Assembly: GCF_030034735.1 (NCBI RefSeq)
Contig: NZ_CP125370.1
Location: 1,426,001 to 1,490,000, forward strand
From: Paenibacillus sp. RC334
Lineage (GTDB): Bacteria > Bacillota > Bacilli > Paenibacillales > Paenibacillaceae
DNA length: 64,000 nt
Direction: 5' to 3'
A model generated the notes under the pieces. That model saw only the letters and a program-made list of their open reading frames with translations. It made no database searches and was not told the origin of the DNA. Shown piece by piece: positions 43,217-51,653 of the stretch; the stretch's first letter is position 1, and each line of letters starts with the position of its first letter. The position numbers and the translations under genes were made by a program.

Positions 43217-43534
43217 ATGATCGGTTATATGAATAAATGCCCCCATTGTGGGGCGGAATCTTCTTTTGTTCCTGAAGAGATGGAATGCGATCAATCTCTT
43301 GTTCTTTGGTGTAAGCACTGTGGGGATTATATCAATCAGACCATAACAATGGAATCCCTGAGGAAGTGGTGGGCGAGATACGATGCAGGCGAAGACACAT
43401 TTAAGCCGCCTGTGAGTAAAGGGATACTGCTTATGTTTGAAAGGCTGGAACAAACGCTAGCAGATGAACCAGACTGTAACCTGAATCGGGTCGAAATCCA
43501 TCTCAAGGATTTTACAGACTATCGCTATAAATAA
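43217..43534 (+). CDS. Small zinc-ribbon protein
   Basis: 105 residues with KCPHCG near residue 8 and WCKHCG near residue 32, a classic four-Cys zinc ribbon, then a helical C-terminal part (SLRKWWARYDAGED ... FERLEQTLADEPD). ATG 43217 follows AGGGAGGT. It lies between structural and sigma-like genes and could act as an anti-sigma factor or adaptor, but that is a guess. A different CxxC protein opens the cluster at 11110. Confidence 0.65.
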   Translation: MIGYMNKCPHCGAESSFVPEEMECDQSLVLWCKHCGDYINQTITMESLRKWWARYDAGEDTFKPPVSKGILLMFERLEQTLADEPDCNLNRVEIHLKDFTDYRYK

Positions 43535-43551
43535 ACTCTGGAGGAAATGAT

Positions 43552-43899
43552 ATGAATCATATGAACAACAACATGTATCAGCAAGATGGGGAAGATTCTG
43601 ATTCAGTAGAATTTATACAAATTATTAGCAAAATTCAGAGAGTTGTCAAAGAGAATAAGGAGCTTAAAAGGAAAAATCATCATCTGATTTCCCAAAATAG
43701 ACAACTTGCGGCCCGTAATCAATTGCTCGAATTGCAAATGAATGAATATACGTCTTTGGTTCAGGAAATGGAGCAGCAGTTCCTTACCCAGCACGAGTAT
43801 GTGTTGGATTCAATGCAAACTAACCAAACGCGTTCAAAGAATTTTTTATTCTTGGATGATTCCGGTCATACGTATCTCATTAACTATTCAGATAAATAA
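43552..43899 (+). CDS. Small coiled-coil protein
   Basis: 115 residues. A long coiled coil spans about 22-85 (KIQRVVKENKELKRKNHHLI ... NQLLELQMNEYTSLVQEMEQ), followed by a short beta-like tail (NFLFLDDSGHTYLINYSD). Acidic N-terminus, no TM segment. ATG 43552 with GGAGGAAATGAT. The coiled coil suggests dimerisation, perhaps with the sigma-like protein or the holin-like coiled coil. No recognised family. Confidence 0.6.
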   Translation: MNHMNNNMYQQDGEDSDSVEFIQIISKIQRVVKENKELKRKNHHLISQNRQLAARNQLLELQMNEYTSLVQEMEQQFLTQHEYVLDSMQTNQTRSKNFLFLDDSGHTYLINYSDK

Positions 43900-43961
43900 A
43901 TTCTAAAAAGGTAGACCGACTACTGGAGTGTGAGCGTGATCAATGTAGAAGGAAATTCATT

Positions 43962-43991
43962 ATGCTGGTATTTCCAGAAAATACGGGGTGA
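43962..43991 (+). CDS. Nine-codon leader peptide overlapping the sigma gene start
   Basis: ATG at 43962 with GAAGGAAA 7 bases upstream encodes MLVFPENTG. Its TGA stop (43989-43991) overlaps the GTG start (43988-43990) of the next gene as GTGA. The sigma gene has no good ribosome site of its own, so it should be translated by re-initiation after this peptide. Confidence 0.5.
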   Translation: MLVFPENTG

Positions 43992-44947
43992 ACGGATTGC
44001 TCAGTGATACGTATATACAATTAAGAAAACCTGCTGTGAAGGATATGCATAATATAAAGCTGATCTGTGCGTGTAAAGAGGACAAAGACCTTCTTGGGGA
44101 ATTTCTTCAAGAGAATCGGAAATTTATGTTTTCGATTATTATGCGATATAGGGGAAGTATAGAAGAGCTAAAAATGAAATTCAAGGTTACTGAAGATGAC
44201 TTATACCAACATGCATGTATAGGATTACTAACGGCACTCAAGGATTTTGATATTCATCGAGGAATTAAATTTACTACGTATGTAGTAAGACCAATTTTAT
44301 GGGAGGTTAATCAGTTATTATATAGCAACTCTCAAGAGGTAAGACTTAGTCGGGGAGCTATTGATATGATCCGAAGGATGGTAGAGATAGAAGATGCACT
44401 AGGCTACAGGCCGAGTGAGCAAAAAATGGCGAAGCTACTTCAAGTTCCTATAGAACGTTACAGAGAAGTTGCCCAATTCAGTGATGCAATGGAACATTTT
44501 GATTCAATAGATAACTTCGAAGCTACAGACAACTCACAAAATAACATGGATGAACATGTGATTAATAAGGTTTATGTTCAACAACTGTTATGTAGTTCTC
44601 TGTTTACAGAACATGAAAAAACGGTGATGCACTTAATTATGAAAGGAGCTAATAACTCCCAGATATCTGAAATACTCCACGTATACCCCATGACAATCAC
44701 CAGGACGTTAGCACGCATCAGGAAAAAAATAGATAAACACAAACAGGATACTGAGAATATCCAAATTGAAGCTCAATCAAAATACAGAGAAGAAATTAAC
44801 TTAATTGTAGAGATGAGTAAAGAACATAAACAAGTCTTGAATGTTACAGACATTACAGATGTACTTAAAATATCCGGCTATGATATTTCAAAGTATTCAA
44901 AACGTGTTCTTTACTATATCCGCAAAAAAGCAAAATTAGCTATATAA
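43988..44947 (+). CDS. Alternative sigma factor (regions 2, 3 and 4)
   Basis: 319 residues. Region 2 about 40-110 (EDDLYQHACIGLLTALKDFD, then IKFTTYVVRPILWEVNQLL, the core-binding and -10 recognition helices). Region 3 follows (EVRLSRGAIDMIRRMVEIED, RPSEQKMAKLLQVPIERYRE). Region 4 about 205-255 has a helix-turn-helix (FTEHEKTVMHLIMKGANNSQ, then EILHVYPMTITRTLARIRKK). A further C-terminal 65 residues are unusual. The layout resembles group 3 (sporulation/SigF-SigG-like) sigma factors. Start GTG 43988 is coupled to the leader peptide; internal ATG 44046 would cut little of value. Best candidate to read the GTTAA-N16-CTTATATTGA promoters. Confidence 0.8.
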   Translation: MNGLLSDTYIQLRKPAVKDMHNIKLICACKEDKDLLGEFLQENRKFMFSIIMRYRGSIEELKMKFKVTEDDLYQHACIGLLTALKDFDIHRGIKFTTYVVRPILWEVNQLLYSNSQEVRLSRGAIDMIRRMVEIEDALGYRPSEQKMAKLLQVPIERYREVAQFSDAMEHFDSIDNFEATDNSQNNMDEHVINKVYVQQLLCSSLFTEHEKTVMHLIMKGANNSQISEILHVYPMTITRTLARIRKKIDKHKQDTENIQIEAQSKYREEINLIVEMSKEHKQVLNVTDITDVLKISGYDISKYSKRVLYYIRKKAKLAI

Positions 44948-45012
44948 AGTATAGCAAAGTTAAACGCAAATCACAACTGCTCTCGATCGATATTAGAATC
45001 AAGAGGGTAAAA

Positions 45013-45044
45013 AAAGCCCATGCAGTTTTCAGCATGAGCTTTAA
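45013..45044. terminator. Terminator between the tail cluster and the peptidase gene
   Basis: AAGCCCATGC pairs with GCATGAGCTT around an 8-base loop (one mismatch). A-run on the left, short T-run on the right; it can serve both converging units. Confidence 0.75.
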
Positions 45045-45064
45045 AGCGAAAAAAGATATCAAAC

Positions 45065-46153
45065 CTATCCCAGTACCGTTAGCTCTTTCGGAAAAGAGGT
45101 CAGTACTTCTACGCCGTCAGAGGTGACCAGAACGTCATCTTCAATCCGCACACCGCCGAGGCCTGGCACGTAGATGCCGGGTTCTATGGTGAACACGAAG
45201 CCCTCATGAAGCAGGTCTTCATTGCCGCCATGCACAGACGGATATTCGTGAACGCTCATGCCAAGGCCGTGTCCAACCCGATGGTTAAAGGCGGGACCAT
45301 ACCCGGCAGCTTCTACAACTGCACGTGCTGCCTGGTCTACCGACGCGCAGGATACACCCGGACGAATGGCGGCAATACCAGCCTCGTTTGAGCGGAGTAC
45401 CGTCTGATAAATCGTCTCCAGCTCAGCTGACAGCTTGCCAAAAGCAAAAGTACGCGTAATGTCTGAGGCGTAACCGTCTGAATATACGCCCATATCAAAC
45501 ATGAGCAGATCGCCGTGTTCCAGCTTGCGGGTACCAGGAACACCATGAGGCAGCGCTGTTTTGGGTCCAGATAGTACCGTAGTGTCAAAGGACGGGCCAT
45601 CTGCGCCGATTTTCTTCATCTGGTATTCAATTTCGGCTACCAGCTCGACTTCTGTCACGCCTTCACGCACATGGGTCAGGCCGTGGCGAAGCGCGTCCTC
45701 TACCAATTGTGCGGCATGTTTCAGACGCCGTACTTCCTCAGGTGTTTTTCTTACGCGCATATCCTGAAGCACGGGACCGAGATCCACATATTGAGCCGCA
45801 CCAATGGCAGTATGTAGCTGCTCGTAGCGGAGTACAGAGACGTGTTCCTTTTCCAAGGCGAACACCTTCACCCCGGTATCTGTGCGCTGGCGCAGCAGAT
45901 CATATGGATTATCCGTATCTGTGTGGGTGGAGATGCGAGTCACGGAAGAAGCAGCGTGGGCCGCCTCTGCATCCAGTGCAGGCACGATCAGTTCAGGCTC
46001 CTCGTCCCGAAGCAGTACCAAGCCAAGAAATCGCTCATGCGGCTCACTGGCAAAGCCAGTCAGGTAGTAAATGTGCTTGGGATCGGTAACGAGCAATCCG
46101 TCCCATGACTGTGACTTCAATTTATCATACAGCCGGGTTATTTTATCATTCAT
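45065..46153 (-). CDS. Xaa-Pro dipeptidase/aminopeptidase (M24)
   Basis: Cytoplasmic metallopeptidase that removes N-terminal residues next to Pro, 362 residues, normal length for the PepQ/YqhT group. An N-terminal creatinase-like domain (about 1-130) is followed by the M24 pita-bread domain with the five metal ligands visible: Asp in MFDMGVYSDGYASDITRTF (two), His in GHGLGMSVHEYP, Glu in FTIEPGIY and Glu in GVRIEDDVLVT. It is convergent with the tail cluster and marks its right chromosomal border. Its substrate is not predictable. Confidence 0.92.
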   Translation of the reverse strand: MNDKITRLYDKLKSQSWDGLLVTDPKHIYYLTGFASEPHERFLGLVLLRDEEPELIVPALDAEAAHAASSVTRISTHTDTDNPYDLLRQRTDTGVKVFALEKEHVSVLRYEQLHTAIGAAQYVDLGPVLQDMRVRKTPEEVRRLKHAAQLVEDALRHGLTHVREGVTEVELVAEIEYQMKKIGADGPSFDTTVLSGPKTALPHGVPGTRKLEHGDLLMFDMGVYSDGYASDITRTFAFGKLSAELETIYQTVLRSNEAGIAAIRPGVSCASVDQAARAVVEAAGYGPAFNHRVGHGLGMSVHEYPSVHGGNEDLLHEGFVFTIEPGIYVPGLGGVRIEDDVLVTSDGVEVLTSFPKELTVLG

Positions 46154-46232
46154 ACAGAATCATCCCTTTCTATTCATGGATTCATTATAACGCTTATTGC
46201 ATGAGCATTTTACATAAATCCCAAGAGCGATT

Positions 46233-46667
46233 TTAAATCAGCGCTATAATAGATCGAAACGGTTTAGTTCGTCTATATAGTGTACATTTAAGCGTTGAGA
46301 ATCGAATTATGAAAAATCCTTGTTTATAAGGAAGATGCTCACCGTCCTCAAGGGCATGGGCAAAGCGCAAGTCCGGCAAGCGGCGGATCATATCCTCTGC
46401 TTGCTGTTTGAGTGTATTATCCAACTGATTGATTCGTTCCGGTGTCAGCTTCACAAACGGCCGATCCCCTGTCATATAAGGAATATCATCCTTATGAGCC
46501 AATAGAGCGGTATTCGGTAGCAAGTCCAGTAGTGCATGAACATTACCGATATGATCAATGTCCTGATGCGTTAAAATAATTCGCTTCAGGTGGCTGATAT
46601 CCTCTCCCACATCTGCAATAGCCTTGCGCAATGGTTCCAACTGAATCCCGTGAACTCCGAAGCACAC
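46233..46667 (-). pseudogene. Remnant of a metallo-beta-lactamase-fold hydrolase
   Basis: Codes for a segment with the MBL signature ILTHQDIDHIGN and the following helices, but the strands before it (usually ending LIDTG) are replaced by MCFGVHG, and after about residue 118 the sequence loses similarity (KQGFFIIRFSTLKCT). Both ends of a normal MBL protein of over 220 residues are therefore missing. Likely a decaying gene; AGGAGGTG before the GTG may be a chance or leftover site. Confidence 0.7.
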
Positions 46668-46842
46668 CTCCTATCTCCTATTGTTAAATGGGCCGACCAA
46701 GCTTTGAAGCTTTTGTTTTTCTTCAAGCTTTATTATAAAACCCTTTGTATCCGAACCGCAAAAATAACAACTTAATATGGCTGTTCAGGTGCTTGTCTTG
46801 TACAATGAAATAAATCAACATAGCAGGAGGCGGGTACAAACG

Positions 46843-47364
46843 ATGAATAGGGACCAATCTTTTTCCATTGAATTTGCGCGCAGGGAGGATCTTCCGGCTA
46901 TTGTGGGCATTTATAATTCCACCATTGCAGGACGAATGGTAACGGCAGATTTGGAGCCCGTGACAGTGGAGAGCCGTATCCCATGGTTTGAGGCTCATCA
47001 AGAAGACCATCGACCTTTGTGGGTTCTGAGACATAAAGAGACGATTGCAGGGTGGGCCAGCCTTCAGTCTTTTTACGGACGTCCAGCTTATAACGGTACG
47101 GCGGAAATCAGTATTTATGTCCATGAAGATTCTCGTGGAACTGGAGCAGGAAGTCGTATGGTGCAACACGTACTGAATGCATGCCCTGGGCTTGGAATTA
47201 CGACGCTGTTGGGGTTTGTATTCGGTCACAACGAGCCGAGTATCGCCTTGCTGCGGAAATTCGGTTTTGAGCAATGGGGTTATTATCCGCGTGTTGCGCT
47301 GCTGGACAGCATAGAGCGGGATCTGGCTATTCTGGGTAAACGAGTGGATGTTGAGGATAAATAG
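46843..47364 (+). CDS. GNAT N-acetyltransferase (phosphinothricin acetyltransferase-like)
   Basis: 173-residue acetyl-CoA-dependent N-acetyltransferase. The order of motifs fits the PAT/YncA group: [19 protein letters not shown] at the start, [20 protein letters not shown], the acetyl-CoA loop [14 protein letters not shown], then [20 protein letters not shown]. These enzymes act on phosphinothricin, methionine sulfone or related amines; the true substrate is unknown. ATG 46843 has GGAGG about 13 bases upstream, rather far; the frame is open upstream but without a better site. Monocistronic with a terminator after it. Confidence 0.88.
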   Translation: MNRDQSFSIEFARREDLPAIVGIYNSTIAGRMVTADLEPVTVESRIPWFEAHQEDHRPLWVLRHKETIAGWASLQSFYGRPAYNGTAEISIYVHEDSRGTGAGSRMVQHVLNACPGLGITTLLGFVFGHNEPSIALLRKFGFEQWGYYPRVALLDSIERDLAILGKRVDVEDK

Positions 47365-47397
47365 ACGAACAAACATTGTTTATAAAGTGGAACATGA

Positions 47398-47464
47398 AAA
47401 AAAGCTGCATCCAAAATGTTCTGCGCACTACAATCGTGCGTGGTTTTGGAAGCAGCCTTTTTAT
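47398..47464. terminator. Terminator between the acetyltransferase and exporter genes
   Basis: AAGCTGCATCCAAAA pairs with TTTTGGAAGCAGC (one mismatch); A-run on the left and T-run on the right. Works for both converging genes. Confidence 0.85.
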
Positions 47465-47498
47465 GTTGTGAAAAAAAGATGTTGCCTATCCCCTTCGT

Positions 47499-47933
47499 TT
47501 AACGCTGCGGTTTAAAACGGATGTTGCGAAAAATTTGATTGAGCACCTCGGACAGCACCAAACCGACAGCAATGGCACCTGCGATCATCAGCGTACTCAT
47601 AGCTAGCTCCAGTGCCTGAGGATAATTATGTTGTACAAACTGTCGCATCGCATTGTAGGCCATTCCCCCCGGGACGAGCGGAATCATGCCTGCCACGCTG
47701 AAAATAATAACGGGCATTTTGTACAGTCTGGCAAAGCTCTGGCTGATGATTCCGATTAGAACCGTTGCCAACAGGCTGGCGCTCACGGGTCCCATGCTGT
47801 CTGTAGTCCAATAATAGACGAGCCAGCCCAACATGCCGACGAAGCCGCATTGTAGCAGTGAATGTCGGGGAGCATGGAAAAGAATGCCGAAAGCAGCGGT
47901 AGCAATAAAGCTTGTGAATAATTGTGCAAGCAT
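47499..47933 (-). CDS. Threonine/serine exporter subunit, YjjB type
   Basis: 144-residue membrane protein with four or five TM helices, the short half of the split ThrE-type exporter. Family marks are SFARLYKMPVIIFSVAGMIP followed by LVPGGMAYNAMR. Start at 47933 is set by GGAGGAGATCC; the frame is open further upstream into the preceding gene. It lies 20 bases after the larger YjjP-type gene, with which it should form a two-subunit carrier in the membrane. Confidence 0.88.
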   Translation of the reverse strand: MLAQLFTSFIATAAFGILFHAPRHSLLQCGFVGMLGWLVYYWTTDSMGPVSASLLATVLIGIISQSFARLYKMPVIIFSVAGMIPLVPGGMAYNAMRQFVQHNYPQALELAMSTLMIAGAIAVGLVLSEVLNQIFRNIRFKPQR

Positions 47934-47953
47934 AAACTTGGATCTCCTCCGAA

Positions 47954-48708
47954 TCACATATACGAAATGATAACCGCAACGCCAGCCCCAATGCCAAAGG
48001 ACGTCAAGCAAGCATCAGCACCCTTGGATATGCCCGAAACGAGGTGTCCGGCCATCAAATCCCGAATGGCATTAGTAATTAATAAGCCTGGCACCAACGG
48101 CATAACGGAGCCAATAATGATTTTGTCCATCATCTGGCCCCAGCCTGTAACTGTCAGTAAGGCCGCCAACAAGCCGATTAAAAAAGAGGCAGAAAACTCT
48201 GAGAAAAACTTAACTTTAACGAGTCTGTGAAAATATTGCACAGCCGCGAAGCCAGCCCCGCCACAGAGAACGGCTGCAGGGAAGTCTCGCCAGACCCCGC
48301 CAAACATAATCATAAAGCAGCCGCTCGCCAATGCCGCAGCCATCAGCTGCACGCGATTGGAATAGCGGAGCGGACCACGTTCAATCTTGGACAGCTCCAT
48401 AACTGCTGCGCGGGGTGACAGGTCATCCCGACTTATTTTACGTGAAATCGCGTTAACCTCTACTACCTTGTGCAAGTCGGTGGTCCGCTCCACAATCCGG
48501 ATCAGCTTGGCAGGCTCCGAGTCGTTAATGGCAAAAAAATCCCGGTCGGTGTCACATAGCTATGGGACTGGGATATGCCGTAGGCTAAGGCAATGCGGGA
48601 CATCGTATCTTCGACACGATAGGTTTCGGCTCCATTTTGCATCATGAGCTTGCCAGCCAGCAGACAAACCTCGATGATCTCAGGGGTAGGATGGGAATGA
48701 TTATTCAT
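47954..48708 (-). CDS. Threonine/serine exporter subunit, YjjP type (frameshifted in this sequence)
   Basis: The first 57 codons (from 48708) encode an N-terminal domain with CLLAGKLMMQNGAETYRVED and VTPTGIF, then run out of frame. The rest, from VERTTDLHKVVEVNAISR on, is intact in the -1 frame, with TM helices and SVMPLVPGLLITNAIRDL. The break is at a run of seven A (48533-48539, plus strand). With eight A the frame reads GIFFAINDSEPAKLIRIVER and the product is about 251 residues, the expected length. A sequencing error or slippage is likelier than decay because both parts are well preserved. Pairs with the YjjB-type gene downstream. Confidence 0.85.
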
Positions 48709-48819
48709 GCTCGCTCTCTTTCATTCGTACCGGGCCGTTTGGCCGTATTATTTGTATATATTGTAGCACAAATAACCGCCCTTTCAGAGGCGGTTGTGTG
48801 GGAAATAAGAAGGAATCCG

Positions 48820-49677
48820 TCAAGATTCCATCGTATCGGGAATAACTGTATAGTAGGACTCTTCCAAATGTGTTGCAGCCTCAGACAAACCCATGGATCT
48901 AAGCTGTCCTGCTACAAAAACACGAAGGGCAGAATGGGTGAACAGATGGCGTGTTTGAGCATCCCGGATAAAGGCCAATCTCGCTTCACGCGAAGCGTTG
49001 CGAAACAAATCACGTACTGTTTCACCTTGTTTATCCCAATGAAAGGGCTCTGCGACGCTTAAAAGAGCACTCTTCATAGAGGAACGCTGTTTTGCGGAAG
49101 AAGGAAATGCCGGAATGCCCAAGCCGTTCAGTGTAGGGGCAGCTTCGTTTTGCTTGCGCTCGGTTCGCAAACTGTCGATGTAGGCAGCCATATCCTGAAT
49201 CGGTTGAACACCGAAGCGCTCCCGAAAGGATTCCCGCACAAACGCAGTGCGTTCATCTACGGCCTGAGGCGGCCGATGTCCTGTATGTCCTGTATAATCC
49301 TGTCCACTAGCGTAGTAGCGCTTTAATGAACTGTTCTCTGTATAAACAACACTTAAAAAATCCTGCAAGTGGCGGGCAACCACCCATACACCTGTCCAGT
49401 CAACAGGGGATATGCACACAATGGGGGCCTGCGAAAGATCCTTTACAAGTCCAAAATCCGTTAAAAAGCCGTAATGTATTCCGTCCACGCCTGCGTGGGC
49501 AAAGGGAATCACATCCGGTGGTGTAGCCATATATCGTGGCGCGCGGCCATGCTCCATAATCAATCCCAAATCAAAACTCAGAGAATGCCGGTTCGCTTCA
49601 AGCTCCTGTTCAAATTCTATAATTGCCTCAATCAAAGGTGTAGCTGATCCGTAGGCAGGGTTAGAACCGGAAATCAT
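48820..49677 (-). CDS. Conserved hypothetical protein
   Basis: 285 residues, soluble. Start 49677 is chosen because AAGGAGGC lies 8 bases upstream; a longer frame lacks a site. The N-terminal half contains PPDVIPFAHAGVDGIHYGFL and APIVCISPVDW, a pattern recalling SMI1/KNR4 (SUKH-like) or related ligand-binding folds. The C-terminal half is helical (SREARLAFIRDAQTRHLFTH). I do not recognise a function. A short hairpin (AACCGCC/GGCGGTT at 48774-48795) follows the stop. Confidence 0.75.
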   Translation of the reverse strand: MISGSNPAYGSATPLIEAIIEFEQELEANRHSLSFDLGLIMEHGRAPRYMATPPDVIPFAHAGVDGIHYGFLTDFGLVKDLSQAPIVCISPVDWTGVWVVARHLQDFLSVVYTENSSLKRYYASGQDYTGHTGHRPPQAVDERTAFVRESFRERFGVQPIQDMAAYIDSLRTERKQNEAAPTLNGLGIPAFPSSAKQRSSMKSALLSVAEPFHWDKQGETVRDLFRNASREARLAFIRDAQTRHLFTHSALRVFVAGQLRSMGLSEAATHLEESYYTVIPDTMES

Positions 49678-50087
49678 CGTGTATGCCTCCTTATCCAAGT
49701 ACATCCATAAAGCGTTCGTCCCTAAAAGGTACGTGATTTTACACGAAATGTAAACCTGTATGCTGAATCTTTTCAAAAATGTGACCTTTTACCCGTGTGT
49801 TATGGAATAAACCGCTTTCGGGGTAAAACAGGACGAGATACCTATTTAGATAAGTACAGAAGTAAAGGGAGTTTGTGAAAAAGATGTCTTTTCAGTTTAT
49901 GACCGTCACGGTGAAGTGTGAATGCGGGAATGGATACAAATAATTGCTACAAATTACAGATCAAACTACAGATCAGAGCTATGGATGGCGAAGGAGTAAG
50001 GTGCAACGTATCGGGTCAGCGGGTATAATATCAGGACAAGGTGAGGATGGACGTCATCCAATGATTTTTACAGAAAGAAGTGGGTAT
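49678..50087. other. Intergenic region between divergent genes
   Basis: A 410-base gap. It holds an inverted repeat TTTTACCC ... GGGTAAAA at about 49788-49829 that might be an operator or weak terminator, and promoter-like AT-rich stretches. A tiny 19-codon frame at 49884-49943 (CECGNGYK ending) has a modest ribosome site but no support as a gene. Confidence 0.4.
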
Positions 50088-50822
50088 ATGAACTTGCACA
50101 AGAAGGCCGTATTTTTTGATGTGGATGATACAATGTACGATCATTTGCACCCTACTCGCGATGCGTTGCGTACAGTATTAGGATTGAGTGAGCGTTTTCC
50201 TTATGAAGAGGCCTATAATCGTATTCGCTATTACAGTGATGTGTTATCAGCCAAAGGAGGACTATTGGAGGGGAAAGCGGGGCAGGATGAGCTGGAGGAT
50301 ATGAGGGAAGGCCGTTTTGTTCTGGCTTTACAGGAATTTGGGGTGAATATTACCCGTGAGCAGGCAGTGGATATCCAAAAAGAGTACTTGGATCGCCAGT
50401 ATCGGATTGAGCCTTTCGAGGGAGCTACATCGTTAATGGACGAGTTGAGCTCGGCTGGATATCTGGTTGGCTTGATTACGAATGGTCTCGAAGATCACCA
50501 GATGAGCAAAATCAGGGCCATGGCGCTGGAAAATCATATTGCGGCAGAGCATATTTTTGTATCCGGAACGGTTGGCTATGCCAAGCCTGATCCACGTATC
50601 TTCGAAGTAGTGAACGAACGGACAGGGACTCTGGCGGAGCATTGCTGCTATATTGGGGATTCCTGGCGTAATGACGTGGCGGGAGCTGTAGCGGCGAATT
50701 GGCGGGTCATCTGGTTCAATCACAGAAAGGTTGCCCCGGAGTCTGAGGTAGTGGGAGTCTATGAAACAGCGGCAAGCTATTCAGAGTTGAAAAAATTACT
50801 GCTGTATCCGACATATGTCTAA
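50088..50822 (+). CDS. HAD-superfamily hydrolase
   Basis: 244-residue phosphatase-type HAD protein. All four motifs are present: nucleophile FFDVDDTMYD, LITNG, Lys in GYAKPDPRIF, and acidic IGDSWRNDVAGA. A helical cap lies between the first two, as in the YjjG/pyrophosphatase group. ATG 50088 is chosen because the family starts with about six residues before FFDVD; the upstream AGAAGTGGG is a weak ribosome site. The substrate may be a nucleotide or sugar phosphate. It is followed after 42 bases by a kinase-like gene. Confidence 0.9.
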   Translation: MNLHKKAVFFDVDDTMYDHLHPTRDALRTVLGLSERFPYEEAYNRIRYYSDVLSAKGGLLEGKAGQDELEDMREGRFVLALQEFGVNITREQAVDIQKEYLDRQYRIEPFEGATSLMDELSSAGYLVGLITNGLEDHQMSKIRAMALENHIAAEHIFVSGTVGYAKPDPRIFEVVNERTGTLAEHCCYIGDSWRNDVAGAVAANWRVIWFNHRKVAPESEVVGVYETAASYSELKKLLLYPTYV

Positions 50823-50864
50823 CTTCATTCAAATGGTTTAGAACAGAGAAGGAAGGGATCGCGC

Positions 50865-51545
50865 ATGGTTGAACAATGGAGGCAGGCAGACGAAATCATA
50901 AGTCAAGTGACTGTTTACAGTACCGAGGATAATGATCCGGTTACGATTAAAACAGTCTCCCAAGACGTCCGTTGTATTGGCATCGGGACGGATGCGGCCG
51001 TATTTACGCTCGATATGTTGCCCGGCTACGCGTTCAAGGTGTACTCAGACATGGCGATCGAGAAGAAGGATGCGGAGGCCGACGTATACGAGCGTTTGCG
51101 GGGATCCGATTTTTTTCCACATTATTACGGGAAAGGTGACAAGTATATTGTCATAAGCTATGAATCAGGTATTACGCTTCTGGATTGTCTGCTGCAAGGC
51201 ATTTCGGTGCCGGAGCAAGTCATTCTGGACGTGGAAGAGGCGAGGGAGTTTGTCCGATCCAAGGGGCTGAATCCCCGTGATATTCATCTCAAAAATGTAC
51301 TGATGCAAGATGGACGCGCCAAGGTATTGGACGTATCCGAATACGTGAAGGAGGGCGATGACAAGCGCTGGGAGCATCTGGTGTGGGCGTATCATACGTT
51401 TTACTCAGGTATCTCGGAGGTTAAAGTTCCGTCATGGATTCTGGATACGATTAAAAAATGGTACTACAAGCTGGACAACTCCAGCTTTAATCTGGAGGAG
51501 TTCGCTCAACGCGCCAGCCAACTGTTTTCCAAATGGAAGTCATAA
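50865..51545 (+). CDS. Protein kinase-like protein (YrzF type)
   Basis: 226 residues, a reduced Ser/Thr kinase fold. GTDAAVF and AFKVYSD give the glycine loop and the ATP-binding Lys, NPRDIHLKNVLM the catalytic loop (HLKN instead of HRDLKPxN), and KVLDVSEY replaces DFG. The divergence resembles YrzF and other small bacterial kinases; activity is uncertain. ATG 50865 follows GAAGGAAGG. Probably co-transcribed with the HAD gene. Confidence 0.8.
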   Translation: MVEQWRQADEIISQVTVYSTEDNDPVTIKTVSQDVRCIGIGTDAAVFTLDMLPGYAFKVYSDMAIEKKDAEADVYERLRGSDFFPHYYGKGDKYIVISYESGITLLDCLLQGISVPEQVILDVEEAREFVRSKGLNPRDIHLKNVLMQDGRAKVLDVSEYVKEGDDKRWEHLVWAYHTFYSGISEVKVPSWILDTIKKWYYKLDNSSFNLEEFAQRASQLFSKWKS

Positions 51546-51572
51546 TGGAAGGAAGTCTTGATCTTCTTATAA

Positions 51573-51612
51573 AAAAAGGATTGCACCCGTATTAGGGAGC
51601 AATCCTTTTTGG
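51573..51612. terminator. Bidirectional terminator
   Basis: AAAAAGGATTGC with GCAATCCTTTTT around a 14-base loop, between convergent genes. Confidence 0.9.
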
Positions 51613-51653
51613 CACGTTACCAGACATGTCTTACGGAATAGGCAGATTCTCTT

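Larger units (their letters stand above)
10993..44947 (+). mobile_element. Headless phage-tail-like (tailocin-like) gene cluster
   Basis: About 34 kb of genes all on one strand between chromosomal genes. Order and sequence features match a siphovirus tail module (tube, chaperone with frameshift, tape measure, distal proteins, hub with lytic domains, fibres) followed by a holin-like gene and two sigma-like regulators. No gene for capsid, portal, head-tail connector, terminase, replication, integrase or repressor was recognised, and I saw no flanking direct repeat. No contractile sheath was recognised, so a non-contractile (F-type) tail is more likely than an R-type. Six copies of a private promoter-like signal unify the cluster. 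It could be a defective prophage remnant or a maintained bacteriocin or other tail machine; the long intact genes favour maintenance. Confidence 0.75.

Noticed and set aside
10993..44947. A complete prophage
   Set aside because: No capsid, portal, terminase, integrase, repressor or replication gene was recognised and no flanking repeats were seen; several proteins are unknown, so this is not absolute.
46233..46667. A functional MBL-fold hydrolase
   Set aside because: Both the N-terminal strands and the C-terminal half are missing or scrambled.
49884..49943. 19-codon frame ending CECGNGYK as a gene
   Set aside because: Weak ribosome site, no family and too short to support; may be chance.
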